Assembly (NCBI RefSeq): GCF_020524885.1
Contig: NZ_JAIVKJ010000002.1
Coordinates: 310,001-374,000, forward strand
Length of the DNA: 64,000 nt
Origin: Microbulbifer elongatus
GTDB lineage: Bacteria; Pseudomonadota; Gammaproteobacteria; Pseudomonadales; Cellvibrionaceae
Reading direction: 5' to 3'
In this document: piece after piece, positions 17,401 to 26,858 of the stretch
How positions within the stretch are numbered: position 1 is the stretch's first letter
How the letters are laid out: every line of letters starts with the position of its first letter
Notes under the pieces: generated by a model
What the model saw: only the letters and a program-made list of their open reading frames with translations
Databases searched by the model: none
Told to the model about the DNA's origin: nothing
Position numbers and translations under genes: made by a program

Positions 17401-18714
17401 ATGTCCATGACCCCTAGAGAAATCGTCCACGAACTCGATCGCCACATCGTCGGCCAGAATGACGCCAAGCGCGCTGTTGCCATTGCGCTCCGAAACCGCT
17501 GGCGCCGCATGCAGGTCAACGAAGAGCTGCGCGCGGAAATCACCCCGAAAAATATCCTGATGATCGGCCCCACCGGTGTTGGCAAAACCGAAATCGCCCG
17601 TCGCCTCGCCAAACTCGCCGGCGCACCGTTTATCAAAGTCGAAGCCACCAAATTCACCGAAGTCGGCTACGTCGGTCGCGACGTCGAATCCATCGTGCGC
17701 GACCTCGTCGAAATGGCGATCAAGCTCGAGCGCGAACGCGCCACCGAAGGCGTAAAACAGCGAGCCATGGATGCCGCAGAAGATCGCGTGCTAGACGCCC
17801 TACTGCCCCCTGCGCGCAACACCGACCCCAGCGAAAAAGACTCCAGCACCCGCCAGGTATTCCGCAAAAAACTGCGCGAAGGTGAGCTCGACGACAAAGA
17901 GATCGAGATAGACGTCTCCGCCAGCCCCATGGGTGTCGAAATCATGGCACCTCCCGGCATGGAAGAAATGACCAACCAGCTGCAGGGCATGTTCTCCAAC
18001 ATGTCCAAGGGCAAAACCCAAAAGCGCAAGCTCACGGTAAAGCAGGCCCTCAAGCAGCTCACCGACGACGAAGCGTCCAAGCTCATCAACGACGAAGAAA
18101 TCAAAACCAAAGCGATCCGCTCCGCTGAGCAGAACGGGATCGTATTTATTGATGAAATCGACAAGGTCGCCAAGCGTCAGGAAAGCGGCGGTGCCGACGT
18201 CTCCCGCGAAGGTGTACAGCGCGACCTGCTGCCGCTGATCGAAGGCTGCACCGTCACCACCAAATACGGCATGATCAAAACAGACCACATTCTGTTCATT
18301 GCTTCCGGTGCCTTCCATCTGTCCAAGCCTTCGGACCTGATTCCGGAGCTGCAGGGCCGACTGCCGATTCGGGTGGAACTGAGCTCGCTCACCTCCAAGG
18401 ATTTCCAGCGCATTCTTACCGAGCCCAGCGCATCGCTCACTGAACAGCAGAAAGCGCTGCTCGGCACCGAGGGTGTAAACCTGGAATTTTCCGCAGACGG
18501 TATCCAGCGTATTGCCGAGGTCGCCTTCGAGGTCAACGAGTCCACCGAAAACATCGGCGCGCGCCGTCTGCACACGGTGCTGGAAAGACTACTGGAAGAA
18601 ATTTCGTTTGCCGGTGGTGATGGCAGTGCCAATATCACCATCGACGCGGCCTATGTGGACAAACACCTGGGTGAATTGAGTAAAGACGAAGACTTGTCGC
18701 GCTTTATTTTGTAA
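17401..18714 (+). CDS. hslU: HslU, ATPase subunit of the HslUV protease
   Basis: A 437-residue AAA+ unfoldase that feeds substrates to Hsl[26 protein letters not shown] opens the protein. Walker A is GPTGVGKT at about 57-64, the pore loop GYVGRD follows, the I-domain lies between, and Walker B is IVFIDEID at about 247. [15 protein letters not shown] is the sensor-2 region, and the end LSRFIL matches the C-terminal tail that docks into HslV. ATG 17401 is used; ATG 17407 is possible. A REP-like palindrome follows the stop. Confidence 0.96.
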   Translation: MSMTPREIVHELDRHIVGQNDAKRAVAIALRNRWRRMQVNEELRAEITPKNILMIGPTGVGKTEIARRLAKLAGAPFIKVEATKFTEVGYVGRDVESIVRDLVEMAIKLERERATEGVKQRAMDAAEDRVLDALLPPARNTDPSEKDSSTRQVFRKKLREGELDDKEIEIDVSASPMGVEIMAPPGMEEMTNQLQGMFSNMSKGKTQKRKLTVKQALKQLTDDEASKLINDEEIKTKAIRSAEQNGIVFIDEIDKVAKRQESGGADVSREGVQRDLLPLIEGCTVTTKYGMIKTDHILFIASGAFHLSKPSDLIPELQGRLPIRVELSSLTSKDFQRILTEPSASLTEQQKALLGTEGVNLEFSADGIQRIAEVAFEVNESTENIGARRLHTVLERLLEEISFAGGDGSANITIDAAYVDKHLGELSKDEDLSRFIL

Positions 18715-18729
18715 ACCAGCCACCCCTCT

Positions 18730-18764
18730 CCCTGTAGGAGCCTGCAAGGCAGGCTCCTACAGGG
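18730..18764. repeat. REP-like palindrome, copy 2
   Basis: The same 15-nt arms as at 9478-9510 around an AAG loop, with one further C-G pair outside. It lies 15 nt after the hslU stop and just before the DUF971 gene. It could protect the hslUV transcript 3' end, as REP elements can; this is inference. Confidence 0.8.
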
Positions 18765-18784
18765 CAATTGCGCTCGGATCCAAA

Positions 18785-19162
18785 ATGTCCTCACCCAAGA
18801 AAATCCGCCTCGACAAAGCCGGTAAAAAGCTCATCCTTCACTACCCGGATGGCGAATTTGAACTCCCCGCTGAATACCTTCGCGTTTACTCCCCCAGTGC
18901 CGAAGTGCGCGGTCACGGCGCTAGCGAAGGCATACTGGTCAGTGGAAAAATACACGTGGGTATTGAAAGGGTCGCCGCTGCCGGCCGTTACGCTTTGCAG
19001 ATCTATTTTGACGATGGTCACGACAGCGGTATTTATACCTGGCAGTACCTGCGCGAACTCTGCGATACCCATCCGCAAAAATGGCGGGACTATCTGCAGC
19101 AACTGGAAAATGCTGGTAAAGGACGAGATCCTGACGAAAGTGCGGTGAAGTTCATCGGCTGA
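18785..19162 (+). CDS. DUF971 family protein
   Basis: A 125-residue protein of the DUF971 family, the domain also found at the N-terminus of gamma-butyrobetaine hydroxylases. Family blocks are LILHYPDGEFELPAEYLRVYSPSAEVRGHG and YALQIYFDDGHDSGIYTWQYLREL. It is cytoplasmic, with a short charged C-terminal extension. A DUF971 gene follows hslU in pseudomonads too. The stand-alone protein has no firm function. Confidence 0.88.
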   Translation: MSSPKKIRLDKAGKKLILHYPDGEFELPAEYLRVYSPSAEVRGHGASEGILVSGKIHVGIERVAAAGRYALQIYFDDGHDSGIYTWQYLRELCDTHPQKWRDYLQQLENAGKGRDPDESAVKFIG

Positions 19163-19242
19163 ACTTAGCGAGGCTTGCACAGTTGACGCGATAGCGTCCC
19201 GGATCGCGAATTACTCCCCATTTATTATTTCCTTCATCAAAC

Positions 19243-19288
19243 CGTGAATAATCTGTAACGCCAGCTTCACACGCCGGCGCTTTTAATG
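19243..19288 (+). promoter_or_regulatory. Candidate Pho box and -10 element before the phosphatase pair
   Basis: Heptamers CCGTGAA (19243), CTGTAAC (19254) and GCTTCAC (19265) are spaced 11 bp apart, as in PhoB boxes built from CTGTCAT-type repeats; the first spacer TAAT is AT-rich. A TTTAAT at 19283-19288 sits 11 bp after the third heptamer, the usual place for a PhoB-dependent -10. Individual heptamers match only partly. Confidence 0.4.
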
Positions 19289-19326
19289 CCTGCCTCCAAT
19301 TCAAGTTTGCCAGGGGGGCAACAGAT

Positions 19327-20886
19327 ATGGCCAAGCAGGTCTACCGCGGGTTGTGCACGCTGACGGCAGCCACCGCACTCACACTTTCCATGCAGGCGGC
19401 GGCAGAGCTGCCGGAATACCAACAAGCCAGTAACTGGTACACGAGTGGTGAGTCGAGGCTGGCAGAGAAGCTCGCTGATCAGCGTTCGCCGAGAACCGCC
19501 AAAAATATCATTCTGTTTGTGGGCGACGGCATGGGTATTTCCACGCTTACCGCTGCACGGATTCTTGAGGGGCAGCTGCGTGGAGAGAGCGGTGAAGAAA
19601 ACCTGCTTTCCTTCGAGGCATTTCCCTACACTGCGCTGATCAAAACCTACAACACCAATCAACAGACCCCGGACTCCGCGGGTACCATGACCGCCATGAT
19701 GACCGGCGTAAAAACACGTGCGGGCATGATCAATATCGACAGCGACGGCCTGCGCGCAGATTGTGCGGGCACTGCCGGTAACGAGCTGAATACGTTTCTT
19801 GAGCTGATGGAAGACCAGGGCCGCAGTACCGGTATCGTTTCCACGGCGCGCATCACCCACGCCACCCCCGCCGCAACCTATGCGCGCTCTCCAGAGCGCA
19901 ACTGGGAGTCAAATGATGGCCTCAGCGATGAGGCAGTGCAAAACGGCTGTGCCGATATTGCCGCACAGCTGGTGGGCCTGGATGTGGGTGACGGTATCGA
20001 CGTGATCCTGGGCGGTGGCCGCCGTCACTTCATCACGGCAGAGAATGGCGGCAAGCGAACCGACGAACGCGACCTTACCAGCGAATGGCTGGATCGCTAC
20101 GTCGATCAGACCGCGCTTTATGTGCAGACTGGCAGCGAGTTGGAATCTGCCGATCTCGCAGCTGCCGACAAACTATTGGGGTTGTTTACCAGCTCCCATA
20201 TGAGCTACGAAGCCGATCGCATGGCAAATGCCAAAGATGAACCGTCGGTAGCGCAGATGACAGGCAGCGCTATCGAGCTGCTGTCCAAAAACGAAGACGG
20301 CTACTTCCTGATGGTGGAGTCCGGTCGTATCGACCACGGGCATCACGCCGGCAGCGCCTACACCGCACTGCATGACACCATCGCCTTTGCCGAAGCGGTG
20401 AAGGTCGCGGCGGAGAAAGTCGATCTCGAAGACACCCTGATTCTGGTGACCGCGGACCACAGCCACGTGATGACCATTGCCGGCTATGCCACCCGCGGTA
20501 ACCCGATTCTGGGCAAAGTGGAAACCAACGATGGCGCCGGCGCACCCGCCGGCGAACCGGCGCTTGCCGCAGACGATCAACCCTACACCGCACTCAGTTA
20601 TGCCAATGGCCTCGGCTTTGCCGATCTGGGTGACGAAACTGACGCCGATGCCCGTTACAATCTCGCTGCAGATACCGGCCGCAAGAACCTGTCTGACGTA
20701 AACACCGAGGCCCCGGGGTTCCATCAAGAGGCGATGGTTCCCATGGGCTCTGAGTCACACGCTGGGGAAGACATCAGCCTGCATGCCATCGGCGCGGGCG
20801 CGGAACTGGTCCAGGGCACCCTGGAGCAGAGTGCGGTATTTCATCTGATGATCGGCGCCAGTGGGCTGCCGGTCACTGCCGAATAA
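19327..20886 (+). CDS. Alkaline phosphatase, PhoA family, periplasmic
   Basis: A 519-residue phosphomonoesterase with a Sec signal peptide ending near MQAAAE. Metal and catalytic blocks are FVGDGMG (Asp ligand, about residue 65), TPDSAGT with nucleophile Ser at about 117, VESGRIDHGHHAGSA (Glu, Asp and His ligands), VTADHSHV (Asp-His) and SESHAGED (His). It would release phosphate from organic esters in the periplasm. The ribosome site AGGGGGG precedes the ATG. The next gene encodes a paralogue, 16 nt downstream, and a candidate Pho box lies upstream, so phosphate-starvation control is likely. Confidence 0.93.
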   Translation: MAKQVYRGLCTLTAATALTLSMQAAAELPEYQQASNWYTSGESRLAEKLADQRSPRTAKNIILFVGDGMGISTLTAARILEGQLRGESGEENLLSFEAFPYTALIKTYNTNQQTPDSAGTMTAMMTGVKTRAGMINIDSDGLRADCAGTAGNELNTFLELMEDQGRSTGIVSTARITHATPAATYARSPERNWESNDGLSDEAVQNGCADIAAQLVGLDVGDGIDVILGGGRRHFITAENGGKRTDERDLTSEWLDRYVDQTALYVQTGSELESADLAAADKLLGLFTSSHMSYEADRMANAKDEPSVAQMTGSAIELLSKNEDGYFLMVESGRIDHGHHAGSAYTALHDTIAFAEAVKVAAEKVDLEDTLILVTADHSHVMTIAGYATRGNPILGKVETNDGAGAPAGEPALAADDQPYTALSYANGLGFADLGDETDADARYNLAADTGRKNLSDVNTEAPGFHQEAMVPMGSESHAGEDISLHAIGAGAELVQGTLEQSAVFHLMIGASGLPVTAE

Positions 20887-20902
20887 GTTGGGGGGTAACA
20901 TC

Positions 20903-22522
20903 ATGCAACCGAAACGAATTTCCGTCGCCTTTACCGCGGCGTTTGCCATCACCATCGCTGCCTGTAGCGACAACAATTCCAGTCCCGCACCGCAAGTGCC
21001 GGACCCGCAGCCGGAGCCCGCACCAGAGCGCCTGAGCCTGCCGGAATCCCAGCGCAGCAGCAGCTGGTACCAGAGTGGTGAAACGGCAATCGCCAGTGCG
21101 CGCGATGTAGTGATCAACAATGAGCGCGGCGCAGCCAAAAACGTCATCCTGTTTGTGGGTGACGGCATGGGTATTTCCACCGTCACCGCCGCCCGCATTC
21201 TCGCCGGCCAGATGCAGGGCCAAAGCGGTGAGGAGTACCAGCTCAGTTTTGAGAAGATGCCGTTCGCGGGTCTGATCAAGACCTACAACACCAACCAGCA
21301 GACTCCGGACTCTGCCGGTACTGCAACGGCCATGGTCACCGGGGTGAAAACCAAGGCCGGCGTGCTGAATGTGGATGAAACTGTCCCCCGCGGCGACTGC
21401 GCGGCAAGCCTTGAGCGCCCGCTGACCACCGCGCTGGAACTGGCGGAAGGACTGGGTAAGAGCACCGGTGTGGTGAGTACCGCGCGTATTACCCACGCGA
21501 CCCCTGCTGCTACCTACGCCAAGGTACCCGAGCGCGGCTGGGAGTACGCCGCACCGCAGGGTTGTGTGGATATCGCCACGCAGATGGTGGAATTGAGTGC
21601 GGGCGATGGCATCGATGTGGTGATGGGCGGCGGCCGCCGCAATTTCCTGCCGAGTGATGTCACTGATCTGGAAGGTAAGGCTGGTCGGCGCACCGACGGT
21701 GTAAACCTGGTCGATGCGTGGAAAGACCGTTACAGCGACGGTGTCACCAACGCTCTCTACATTGAGGATCAGGCGGGCTTCGACGGACTGGACGTGGCGA
21801 GCACCGACAAGCTGCTGGGCCTGTTCGAAAGCGCTCATATGCGTTACGAGGCGGACCGCAAAAATGATGTGGCCGGTGAGCCGTCCCTGTCCGAAATGAC
21901 CGCCAAGGCCATCGAGCTGCTGAGCAAGAACGACAGCGGCTATTTCATGATGGTGGAGTCCGGTCGCATCGACCACGGCCACCATGCAGGCAGCGCCTAC
22001 AGCGCCCTGACCGACGCGGTGGAAATGGCCAATGCAGTTCAGGTGGCAATGGACAACACCAGTGCGGAAGACACCCTGATTATCGTCACCGCGGACCACA
22101 GCCACGTGATGACCATCGCCGGCTACCCCACCCGCGGCAATCCCATCCTGGGTAAGGTGGTCAACAACGACAGCAGCGGGCAGCCGGAATCTGCGGTGGC
22201 TCTGGCGGCTGATGGCATGCCCTACACCACCATTACCTATGCCAACGGTCTGGGCCACGCCCACTACGGTGCCAGCCCGGATGCCGACGATCGCTATGAA
22301 GATCCGATTAGCGCCGGTCGCCAGGATATCAGCGCCAGCGATACCGAATCCGCCGGCTATCACCAGGAAGCCCTGGTGCCCCTCGGTAGCGAAACCCACG
22401 GCGGTGAAGACGTCGGCATCTGGGCGCGCGGCCCCGGCGCGCACCTGTTGTCCGGCACCAATGAGCAGAGCTTTATCTTCCACGTGATGGCCCATGCGGG
22501 CGGGCTGCTGGAAGAACAGTAA
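20903..22522 (+). CDS. Alkaline phosphatase, PhoA family, lipoprotein form
   Basis: A 539-residue paralogue of the preceding gene, with the same metal blocks (FVGDGMG, TPDSAGT, VESGRIDHGHHAGSA, VTADHSHV, SETHGGED). Unlike its neighbour it carries a lipoprotein signal ending AITIAAC and a Pro/Glu linker before the enzyme domain, so it is probably anchored to a membrane. The start ATG 20903 is preceded by GGGGGG. The near-identical motifs indicate tandem duplication followed by a change of anchoring. Confidence 0.93.
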   Translation: MQPKRISVAFTAAFAITIAACSDNNSSPAPQVPDPQPEPAPERLSLPESQRSSSWYQSGETAIASARDVVINNERGAAKNVILFVGDGMGISTVTAARILAGQMQGQSGEEYQLSFEKMPFAGLIKTYNTNQQTPDSAGTATAMVTGVKTKAGVLNVDETVPRGDCAASLERPLTTALELAEGLGKSTGVVSTARITHATPAATYAKVPERGWEYAAPQGCVDIATQMVELSAGDGIDVVMGGGRRNFLPSDVTDLEGKAGRRTDGVNLVDAWKDRYSDGVTNALYIEDQAGFDGLDVASTDKLLGLFESAHMRYEADRKNDVAGEPSLSEMTAKAIELLSKNDSGYFMMVESGRIDHGHHAGSAYSALTDAVEMANAVQVAMDNTSAEDTLIIVTADHSHVMTIAGYPTRGNPILGKVVNNDSSGQPESAVALAADGMPYTTITYANGLGHAHYGASPDADDRYEDPISAGRQDISASDTESAGYHQEALVPLGSETHGGEDVGIWARGPGAHLLSGTNEQSFIFHVMAHAGGLLEEQ

Positions 22523-22543
22523 AGGCGATCAGGGGGCAGCTGC

Positions 22544-23374
22544 TTAGTCGAAAGTCCACTTCTTGCGATGAAGCAGCTGCTCACTCAAATGGTCGATCTT
22601 CTTTCGCAGCGACCGCAGCCGCTGCTGGGCCAGGTCCAGCAGCGGTATTCTTTCCTTTGCCATGTCCGGGTTGTCGCTGCCGTGCAGGGCGACGAAGTGA
22701 CACAGCAGGCGCAGGTCGCGCCAGTCTCCCAGCGCGCTCGAAAGTTTTTTCAAATCGGCAACGCGTTTACCAACAGTTTTCGGGTAGCGTTTTTTTAGCA
22801 GGCGGCTGTGGTACCACTGGTCTTTTGCCCGTTTGCGTAACGTGTGGAACGCTTCGTCTGTCTCCCGCTGGAATGCGCGTTTGCTGGCCTTTCTGGCCCG
22901 GCGATAGCTTCTGCAATAGCCGCGTTCGATATCCCCCCACTTGAGTCGCGCAAGATCCCAGTTTTCGATGTGTGCCATTCCCTCTCGCAGCTGCAGTTCT
23001 GCCTGTTCCAGTTCGTCACCCTTGTCTTCCGGTATCCGACTTTGCAGGTAGGCAGCGGTGCCGGGAAAGCGATCGGCGCCGAGCTGGTCTCTCAGGGCGT
23101 GGTACAGCGAGGTGGCGTCACGGCTGGTTGAGAGTTGCAGGTTGATGTGGCGGTAGCGGGCATTTTCCAGTCGGTACAGGGCTTTGCTGCGACTGTCAGT
23201 GTTGCGAGTCAGGCGTACGAGCGCGCGCATTTTCTTGCCGTGTTTGCGAATACTGTGAATGGCTTCAGCCGGGTTGTCTGCCTGACAGCAGGCGATTGCT
23301 GCCCCGGCTTGCGCCCATGCGACCCTTGAGATATTGCTGGCGGGTTTGGACCTGGCTCGGAATCGATAGGGCAT
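22544..23374 (-). CDS. CHAD domain protein
   Basis: A 276-residue, highly basic helical protein with the CHAD pattern. His/Arg/Lys-rich helices include EAIHSIRKHGKKMRALVRLTR, the first conserved His block, and FHTLRKRAKDQWYHSRLLKK, the second. CHAD domains bind inorganic polyphosphate. The gene is convergent with two alkaline phosphatases, which fits a phosphate-metabolism block. There is no CYTH domain fused to it. Cytoplasmic, no signal peptide. Confidence 0.88.
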   Translation of the reverse strand: MPYRFRARSKPASNISRVAWAQAGAAIACCQADNPAEAIHSIRKHGKKMRALVRLTRNTDSRSKALYRLENARYRHINLQLSTSRDATSLYHALRDQLGADRFPGTAAYLQSRIPEDKGDELEQAELQLREGMAHIENWDLARLKWGDIERGYCRSYRRARKASKRAFQRETDEAFHTLRKRAKDQWYHSRLLKKRYPKTVGKRVADLKKLSSALGDWRDLRLLCHFVALHGSDNPDMAKERIPLLDLAQQRLRSLRKKIDHLSEQLLHRKKWTFD

Positions 23375-23519
23375 AGGGTGTGGCGATCGAGTGTGGACAG
23401 CGGGTTTGGGTAGAGCGTACTGTGCAAGAATCGGTCACCAGGTAGTTTAGTCGGTGGCAGTGCTGTTCCCGCGTGCCCCATGTACAATAACGCCCAGTAT
23501 TTGGCACAGCAGGCACACA

Positions 23520-24269
23520 ATGACAGAACGCAAGACGACCCATTTCGGCTACCAGCAAGTACCGGTCGAGGAGAAGGCCGGACGGGTGGCGGATGTGTTT
23601 CACTCGGTGGCGGCCCGCTACGATGTGATGAACGATCTGATGTCCGGCGGCATCCACCGCTTGTGGAAGCGTTTTACTATCGAGCTTTCCGCGGCGCGGC
23701 CGGGGCAGACGATTCTGGATATTGCCGGCGGTACCGGGGATCTGACGGCGCGCTTTTCCCGCATCGTGGGCCCCACTGGCAAGGTGGTGCTGGCGGATAT
23801 CAATGCGTCGATGCTGAAAGTTGGGCGCGATCGTCTGCTGGACCGGGGTATCGCGGGCAATGTGGAGACGGTGCAGGCAGATGCCCAGTACCTGCCGTTT
23901 CCGGACGATACCTTTGATTGCATCACGATTGCCTTTGGCCTGCGCAATGTGACCGATAAGGATCTGGCGCTGCGTTCGATGTTGCGGGTGCTGAAGCCCG
24001 GCGGTCGCCTGCTGGTGCTGGAGTTTTCCAAGCCGCAGTCGAAGCTGCTGGAGAAGGTCTACGATCAGTATTCGTTCCGCCTTTTGCCGTTTATGGGCAA
24101 GCTGGTGGCGGACGATGCGGACAGTTACCGCTATCTCGCCGAGAGTATCCGTATGCATCCGGATCAGCAGACCCTGAAAGACATGATGGGCGAGGCCGGC
24201 TTCGTGGACTGCGAATACCACAATATGACCGGTGGCATTGTGGCCTTGCACAAGGGCATCAAGCCCTAG
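23520..24269 (+). CDS. ubiE: Ubiquinone/menaquinone methyltransferase UbiE
   Basis: A 249-residue SAM-dependent C-methyltransferase acting in ubiquinone (and, where present, menaquinone) synthesis. It begins [42 protein letters not shown]. The SAM-binding motif I is [11 protein letters not shown], followed by [15 protein letters not shown] and [18 protein letters not shown]. It starts at ATG 23520 with AGG 6 nt upstream. First gene of the ubiE-ubiJ-ubiB group, split from ubiJ by nested-stem repeat B. Confidence 0.97.
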   Translation: MTERKTTHFGYQQVPVEEKAGRVADVFHSVAARYDVMNDLMSGGIHRLWKRFTIELSAARPGQTILDIAGGTGDLTARFSRIVGPTGKVVLADINASMLKVGRDRLLDRGIAGNVETVQADAQYLPFPDDTFDCITIAFGLRNVTDKDLALRSMLRVLKPGGRLLVLEFSKPQSKLLEKVYDQYSFRLLPFMGKLVADDADSYRYLAESIRMHPDQQTLKDMMGEAGFVDCEYHNMTGGIVALHKGIKP

Positions 24270-24298
24270 TTCTGTAGCTCTTTTCCTAGTCTGTGGCG

Positions 24299-24408
24299 GT
24301 CCGAGCGGCGGTAACCCCTCGCGAGACACGCCGTGAACCCATCCCTGGGGGCTCTTCTAAAACATCCCTGTTTTAGAAGGTCTCGCGAGGGGTTCCCGCC
24401 GCCCGGAC
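24299..24408 (+). repeat. Nested-stem intergenic repeat, copy B
   Basis: The core outer stem is 15 bp (24313-24327 with 24380-24394). After one mismatch it extends by 7 bp (GCGGCGG/CCGCCGC), and after another by 5 bp (GTCCG/CGGAC), out to 24299-24408. Inside are CCC-ATCCCT-GGG (24338-24349) and a 10-bp hairpin CTTCTAAAAC/GTTTTAGAAG with loop ATCCCT (24354-24379). It lies between ubiE and ubiJ. Confidence 0.85.
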
Positions 24409-24449
24409 CTTCGCATCAGCGTTTATCGCATGGACGAACACAGATAAAA

Positions 24450-25112
24450 ATGACCGACCCCACCTTCCGCGCCGGCTTCGACGCCACCCTGGAAACCGCC
24501 ATCAACACCGCCCTGCGCTATGACCCGGGCAGCCGCGCGCGCCTGGCAAAACTGGCGGGCAAGGTGTTGCGGGTGGATCTCACTGCGCCTGCCCTGACCT
24601 TATTCCTCCCCATCGATGATGGAGATGACGAGGATGGAGGCTATATCGAGGTGCACAGTCGCTGGAGTGGCGATGTGACTACCGAGCTGTCTGGCTCTGC
24701 GCTGGCTTTTGTGCAGTTACTGAGAAATCGCGACGCTACACCGGCCAAGCTGGGGGTGACGGTCCGTGGTTCCAGTGCGCTGCTGGCGGAGTTGCAGGCG
24801 ATCATGCGAGACCTGGATATTGATTGGGAAGAGCCACTGGCGAAGCTGGTTGGTGATTCTCCTGCGCATCAGCTGGGTACCGGTGTGCGCGTGGCGGCGA
24901 GCTGGCTGAAGGATGCGCTGGGTGCGGCGCCGAAGGCCAGTGCCGAGGCGGTAAGTGAGGAGTGGCAGATGACGCCGCCGCAGGCGCAGTTTGAGGCGTT
25001 TGCGGAGGATGTAGCGGAGTTTGCTCAGGGCGTGGATCGGCTGGAGGCGCGGATCGAGGTTCTGCGTCGCAAATTGGAAGGCCGGGGCCAGTTCGGTGGC
25101 GAGGAGAAGTAA
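24450..25112 (+). CDS. ubiJ: UbiJ, SCP2-domain ubiquinone accessory factor
   Basis: A 220-residue protein with an N-terminal SCP2-like lipid-binding domain (INTALRYDPGSRARLAKLAGKVLRVDL through SALAFVQLLRNRD) and a C-terminal coiled coil (FAQGVDRLEARIEVLRRKLEG). UbiJ works with UbiK in a lipid-linked complex that holds ubiquinone intermediates. It sits between ubiE and ubiB as in most gammaproteobacteria. ATG 24450 is used; an in-frame start inside the repeat would add a non-conserved leader. It ends 3 nt before ubiB. Confidence 0.92.
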   Translation: MTDPTFRAGFDATLETAINTALRYDPGSRARLAKLAGKVLRVDLTAPALTLFLPIDDGDDEDGGYIEVHSRWSGDVTTELSGSALAFVQLLRNRDATPAKLGVTVRGSSALLAELQAIMRDLDIDWEEPLAKLVGDSPAHQLGTGVRVAASWLKDALGAAPKASAEAVSEEWQMTPPQAQFEAFAEDVAEFAQGVDRLEARIEVLRRKLEGRGQFGGEEK

Positions 25113-25115
25113 CAA

Positions 25116-26750
25116 GTGCCGATTGCGAGAACGCTGACCATTGCGCGGGTGTTCCTGCGCTACCGCCTGAATGAACTGGTACCTGTGGAACATCAGCCGC
25201 TGTGGCTGCGGGCGCTGTGGGCGCCGGCAAAGCTGTTGCCGAGCGGCGCGTCAAAGAACATGTGCCGCGGCGAGCGGCTGCGTCGGGCGCTGGAGGATCT
25301 GGGACCGATTTATGTGAAGTTCGGCCAGTTGCTGTCCACCCGTCCGGATGTGATGCCGCCGGACATGGTGCAGGAGCTGAATCATCTGCAGGACAATGTG
25401 CCGCCCTTCCCGGCGGATCAGTGCATTGCGCGTATCGAGGAAGCGCTCGGCGCGCCTGTGGATGAACTGTTTGCGGAGTTTGAGCGCGAGCCGCTGGCGT
25501 CCGCTTCCGTGGCCCAAGTGCACGGCGCACGTTTGAAGGGCGAAAATGGTGAGCCGGGTCAGGCGGTGGTGGTGAAGGTGCTGCGTCCCGGCATCGATAA
25601 AATCATCCAGCAGGATCTGGAGTTACTGCACTATATTGCGCGCTGGATCGAACACTATCTTCCCGATGGCCGCCGTATGCGTCCGGTGGAGGTGGTGGAG
25701 GATTACCGTCACACTATTGAGGGCGAACTGGATCTGGTGCGCGAGGCGTCGAACGGTTCTGAGCTGAAGCGTAATTTTGCCAGTTCTCCCCTGCTGTATA
25801 TCCCCGAAGTGCACTGGGACTACACCCGTGAAAATGTACTGGTGCTGGAGCGCATTGACGGTATCCCGGTGACGGACCTCGATCAGCTGCGCGCGCAGAA
25901 TACCAATATGGAGCTGCTCGCTGAGCGCGGGGTGGAGATCTTCTTCAAGCAGGTGTTCGAGCACAACTTCTTCCACGCGGATATGCACCCCGGCAATATC
26001 TTCGTGTCCCGTGAGCATCCCGACCGCCCCAAATACATCGCCATCGACACCGCCATCGTCGGCAGTCTGACGCGCGAAGATCAGTACTATCTGGCACGCA
26101 ACCTGCTCGCCATGTTCCGTCGCGACTATCGCATGGTCGCGGAATTGCATGTGCAGAGCGGCTGGGTGCGCAAGGACACGCCGATCAACGCCTTTGAATC
26201 CGCGATCCGCTCGGTATGCGAGCCGATATTCGAGAAGCCGCTGGGAGAGATTTCCTTTGCGCGGGTGTTGATTAGTCTGTTTCAGACGGCGCAGCGGTTC
26301 GAGATGGAAGTGCAGCCTCAACTGGTGTTGCTGCAGAAAACGTTGCTCAATATCGAAGGATTGGGACGACAGCTTTATCCGCAACTGGATCTGTGGAAGA
26401 CTGCCCATCCATTTTTGGAGCGTTGGATGCGCGAGCGTATTCACCCACGGACCATCGTCGGCGAAATCCGGCGATACGGCCCAGAATGGCTGGAAAAATT
26501 CCCCCAACTGCCACAAATGGCCTTCTCCGCCCTGGAGCAGGGGCAGGAGCTGGGACCCAAGTTGCAGCAACTGAGCGATCAGCTGGCCGGCAGCCGTCAG
26601 CGCGGGCGCGCTCGCTATGCGCGCATGATCGTGGGCGGCCTGCTGGCCGCGGGTGCGGCGCTTGTGGCCTCGCCCGGTCTGCTGGCGCAGGTGCCGGTGG
26701 CGAGCTGGGTGCTCGGTGCGGTAGCGCTGGGGTTGTTGCTCTGGCCCTGA
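25116..26750 (+). CDS. ubiB: UbiB, atypical kinase-like ubiquinone biosynthesis ATPase
   Basis: A 544-residue ADCK/ABC1-family protein needed for ubiquinone synthesis. The KxGQ motif is YVKFGQLLSTRPDVMPPDM, the Ala-rich nucleotide loop lies near LASASVAQVHGA, and the metal-binding part includes FFHADMHPGNIF and YIAIDTAIVGSL. Two C-terminal membrane segments (YARMIVGGLLAAGAALVASP and VLGAVALGLLLWP) anchor it. It starts with GTG 3 nt after ubiJ. Confidence 0.96.
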   Translation: MPIARTLTIARVFLRYRLNELVPVEHQPLWLRALWAPAKLLPSGASKNMCRGERLRRALEDLGPIYVKFGQLLSTRPDVMPPDMVQELNHLQDNVPPFPADQCIARIEEALGAPVDELFAEFEREPLASASVAQVHGARLKGENGEPGQAVVVKVLRPGIDKIIQQDLELLHYIARWIEHYLPDGRRMRPVEVVEDYRHTIEGELDLVREASNGSELKRNFASSPLLYIPEVHWDYTRENVLVLERIDGIPVTDLDQLRAQNTNMELLAERGVEIFFKQVFEHNFFHADMHPGNIFVSREHPDRPKYIAIDTAIVGSLTREDQYYLARNLLAMFRRDYRMVAELHVQSGWVRKDTPINAFESAIRSVCEPIFEKPLGEISFARVLISLFQTAQRFEMEVQPQLVLLQKTLLNIEGLGRQLYPQLDLWKTAHPFLERWMRERIHPRTIVGEIRRYGPEWLEKFPQLPQMAFSALEQGQELGPKLQQLSDQLAGSRQRGRARYARMIVGGLLAAGAALVASPGLLAQVPVASWVLGAVALGLLLWP

Positions 26751-26858
26751 GCCCGACTTACAGGTTGGGCAACGCGCAGTGTGTCGAGCAGGGGTTAAAA
26801 TGGCCGCCGGGTCGAACAGTCGGCAGCCTACAATAACGAGTGCAGTAAGGACGTAACT

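Noticed and set aside
20873-22495. A 540-codon minus-strand frame opposite the second phosphatase
   Set aside because: A GC-rich antisense frame with no recognisable domain; the sense strand is a clear PhoA.
7033-24408. CRISPR or insertion-sequence origin for the three nested stems
   Set aside because: Only single copies at distant sites with variable stems, no spacers, no transposase nearby and no target duplication seen.
24333-24449. An N-terminal extension of UbiJ starting inside repeat B
   Set aside because: The peptide (MNPSLGALLK) comes from the repeat; a similar peptide arises from copy A, showing it is not coding.
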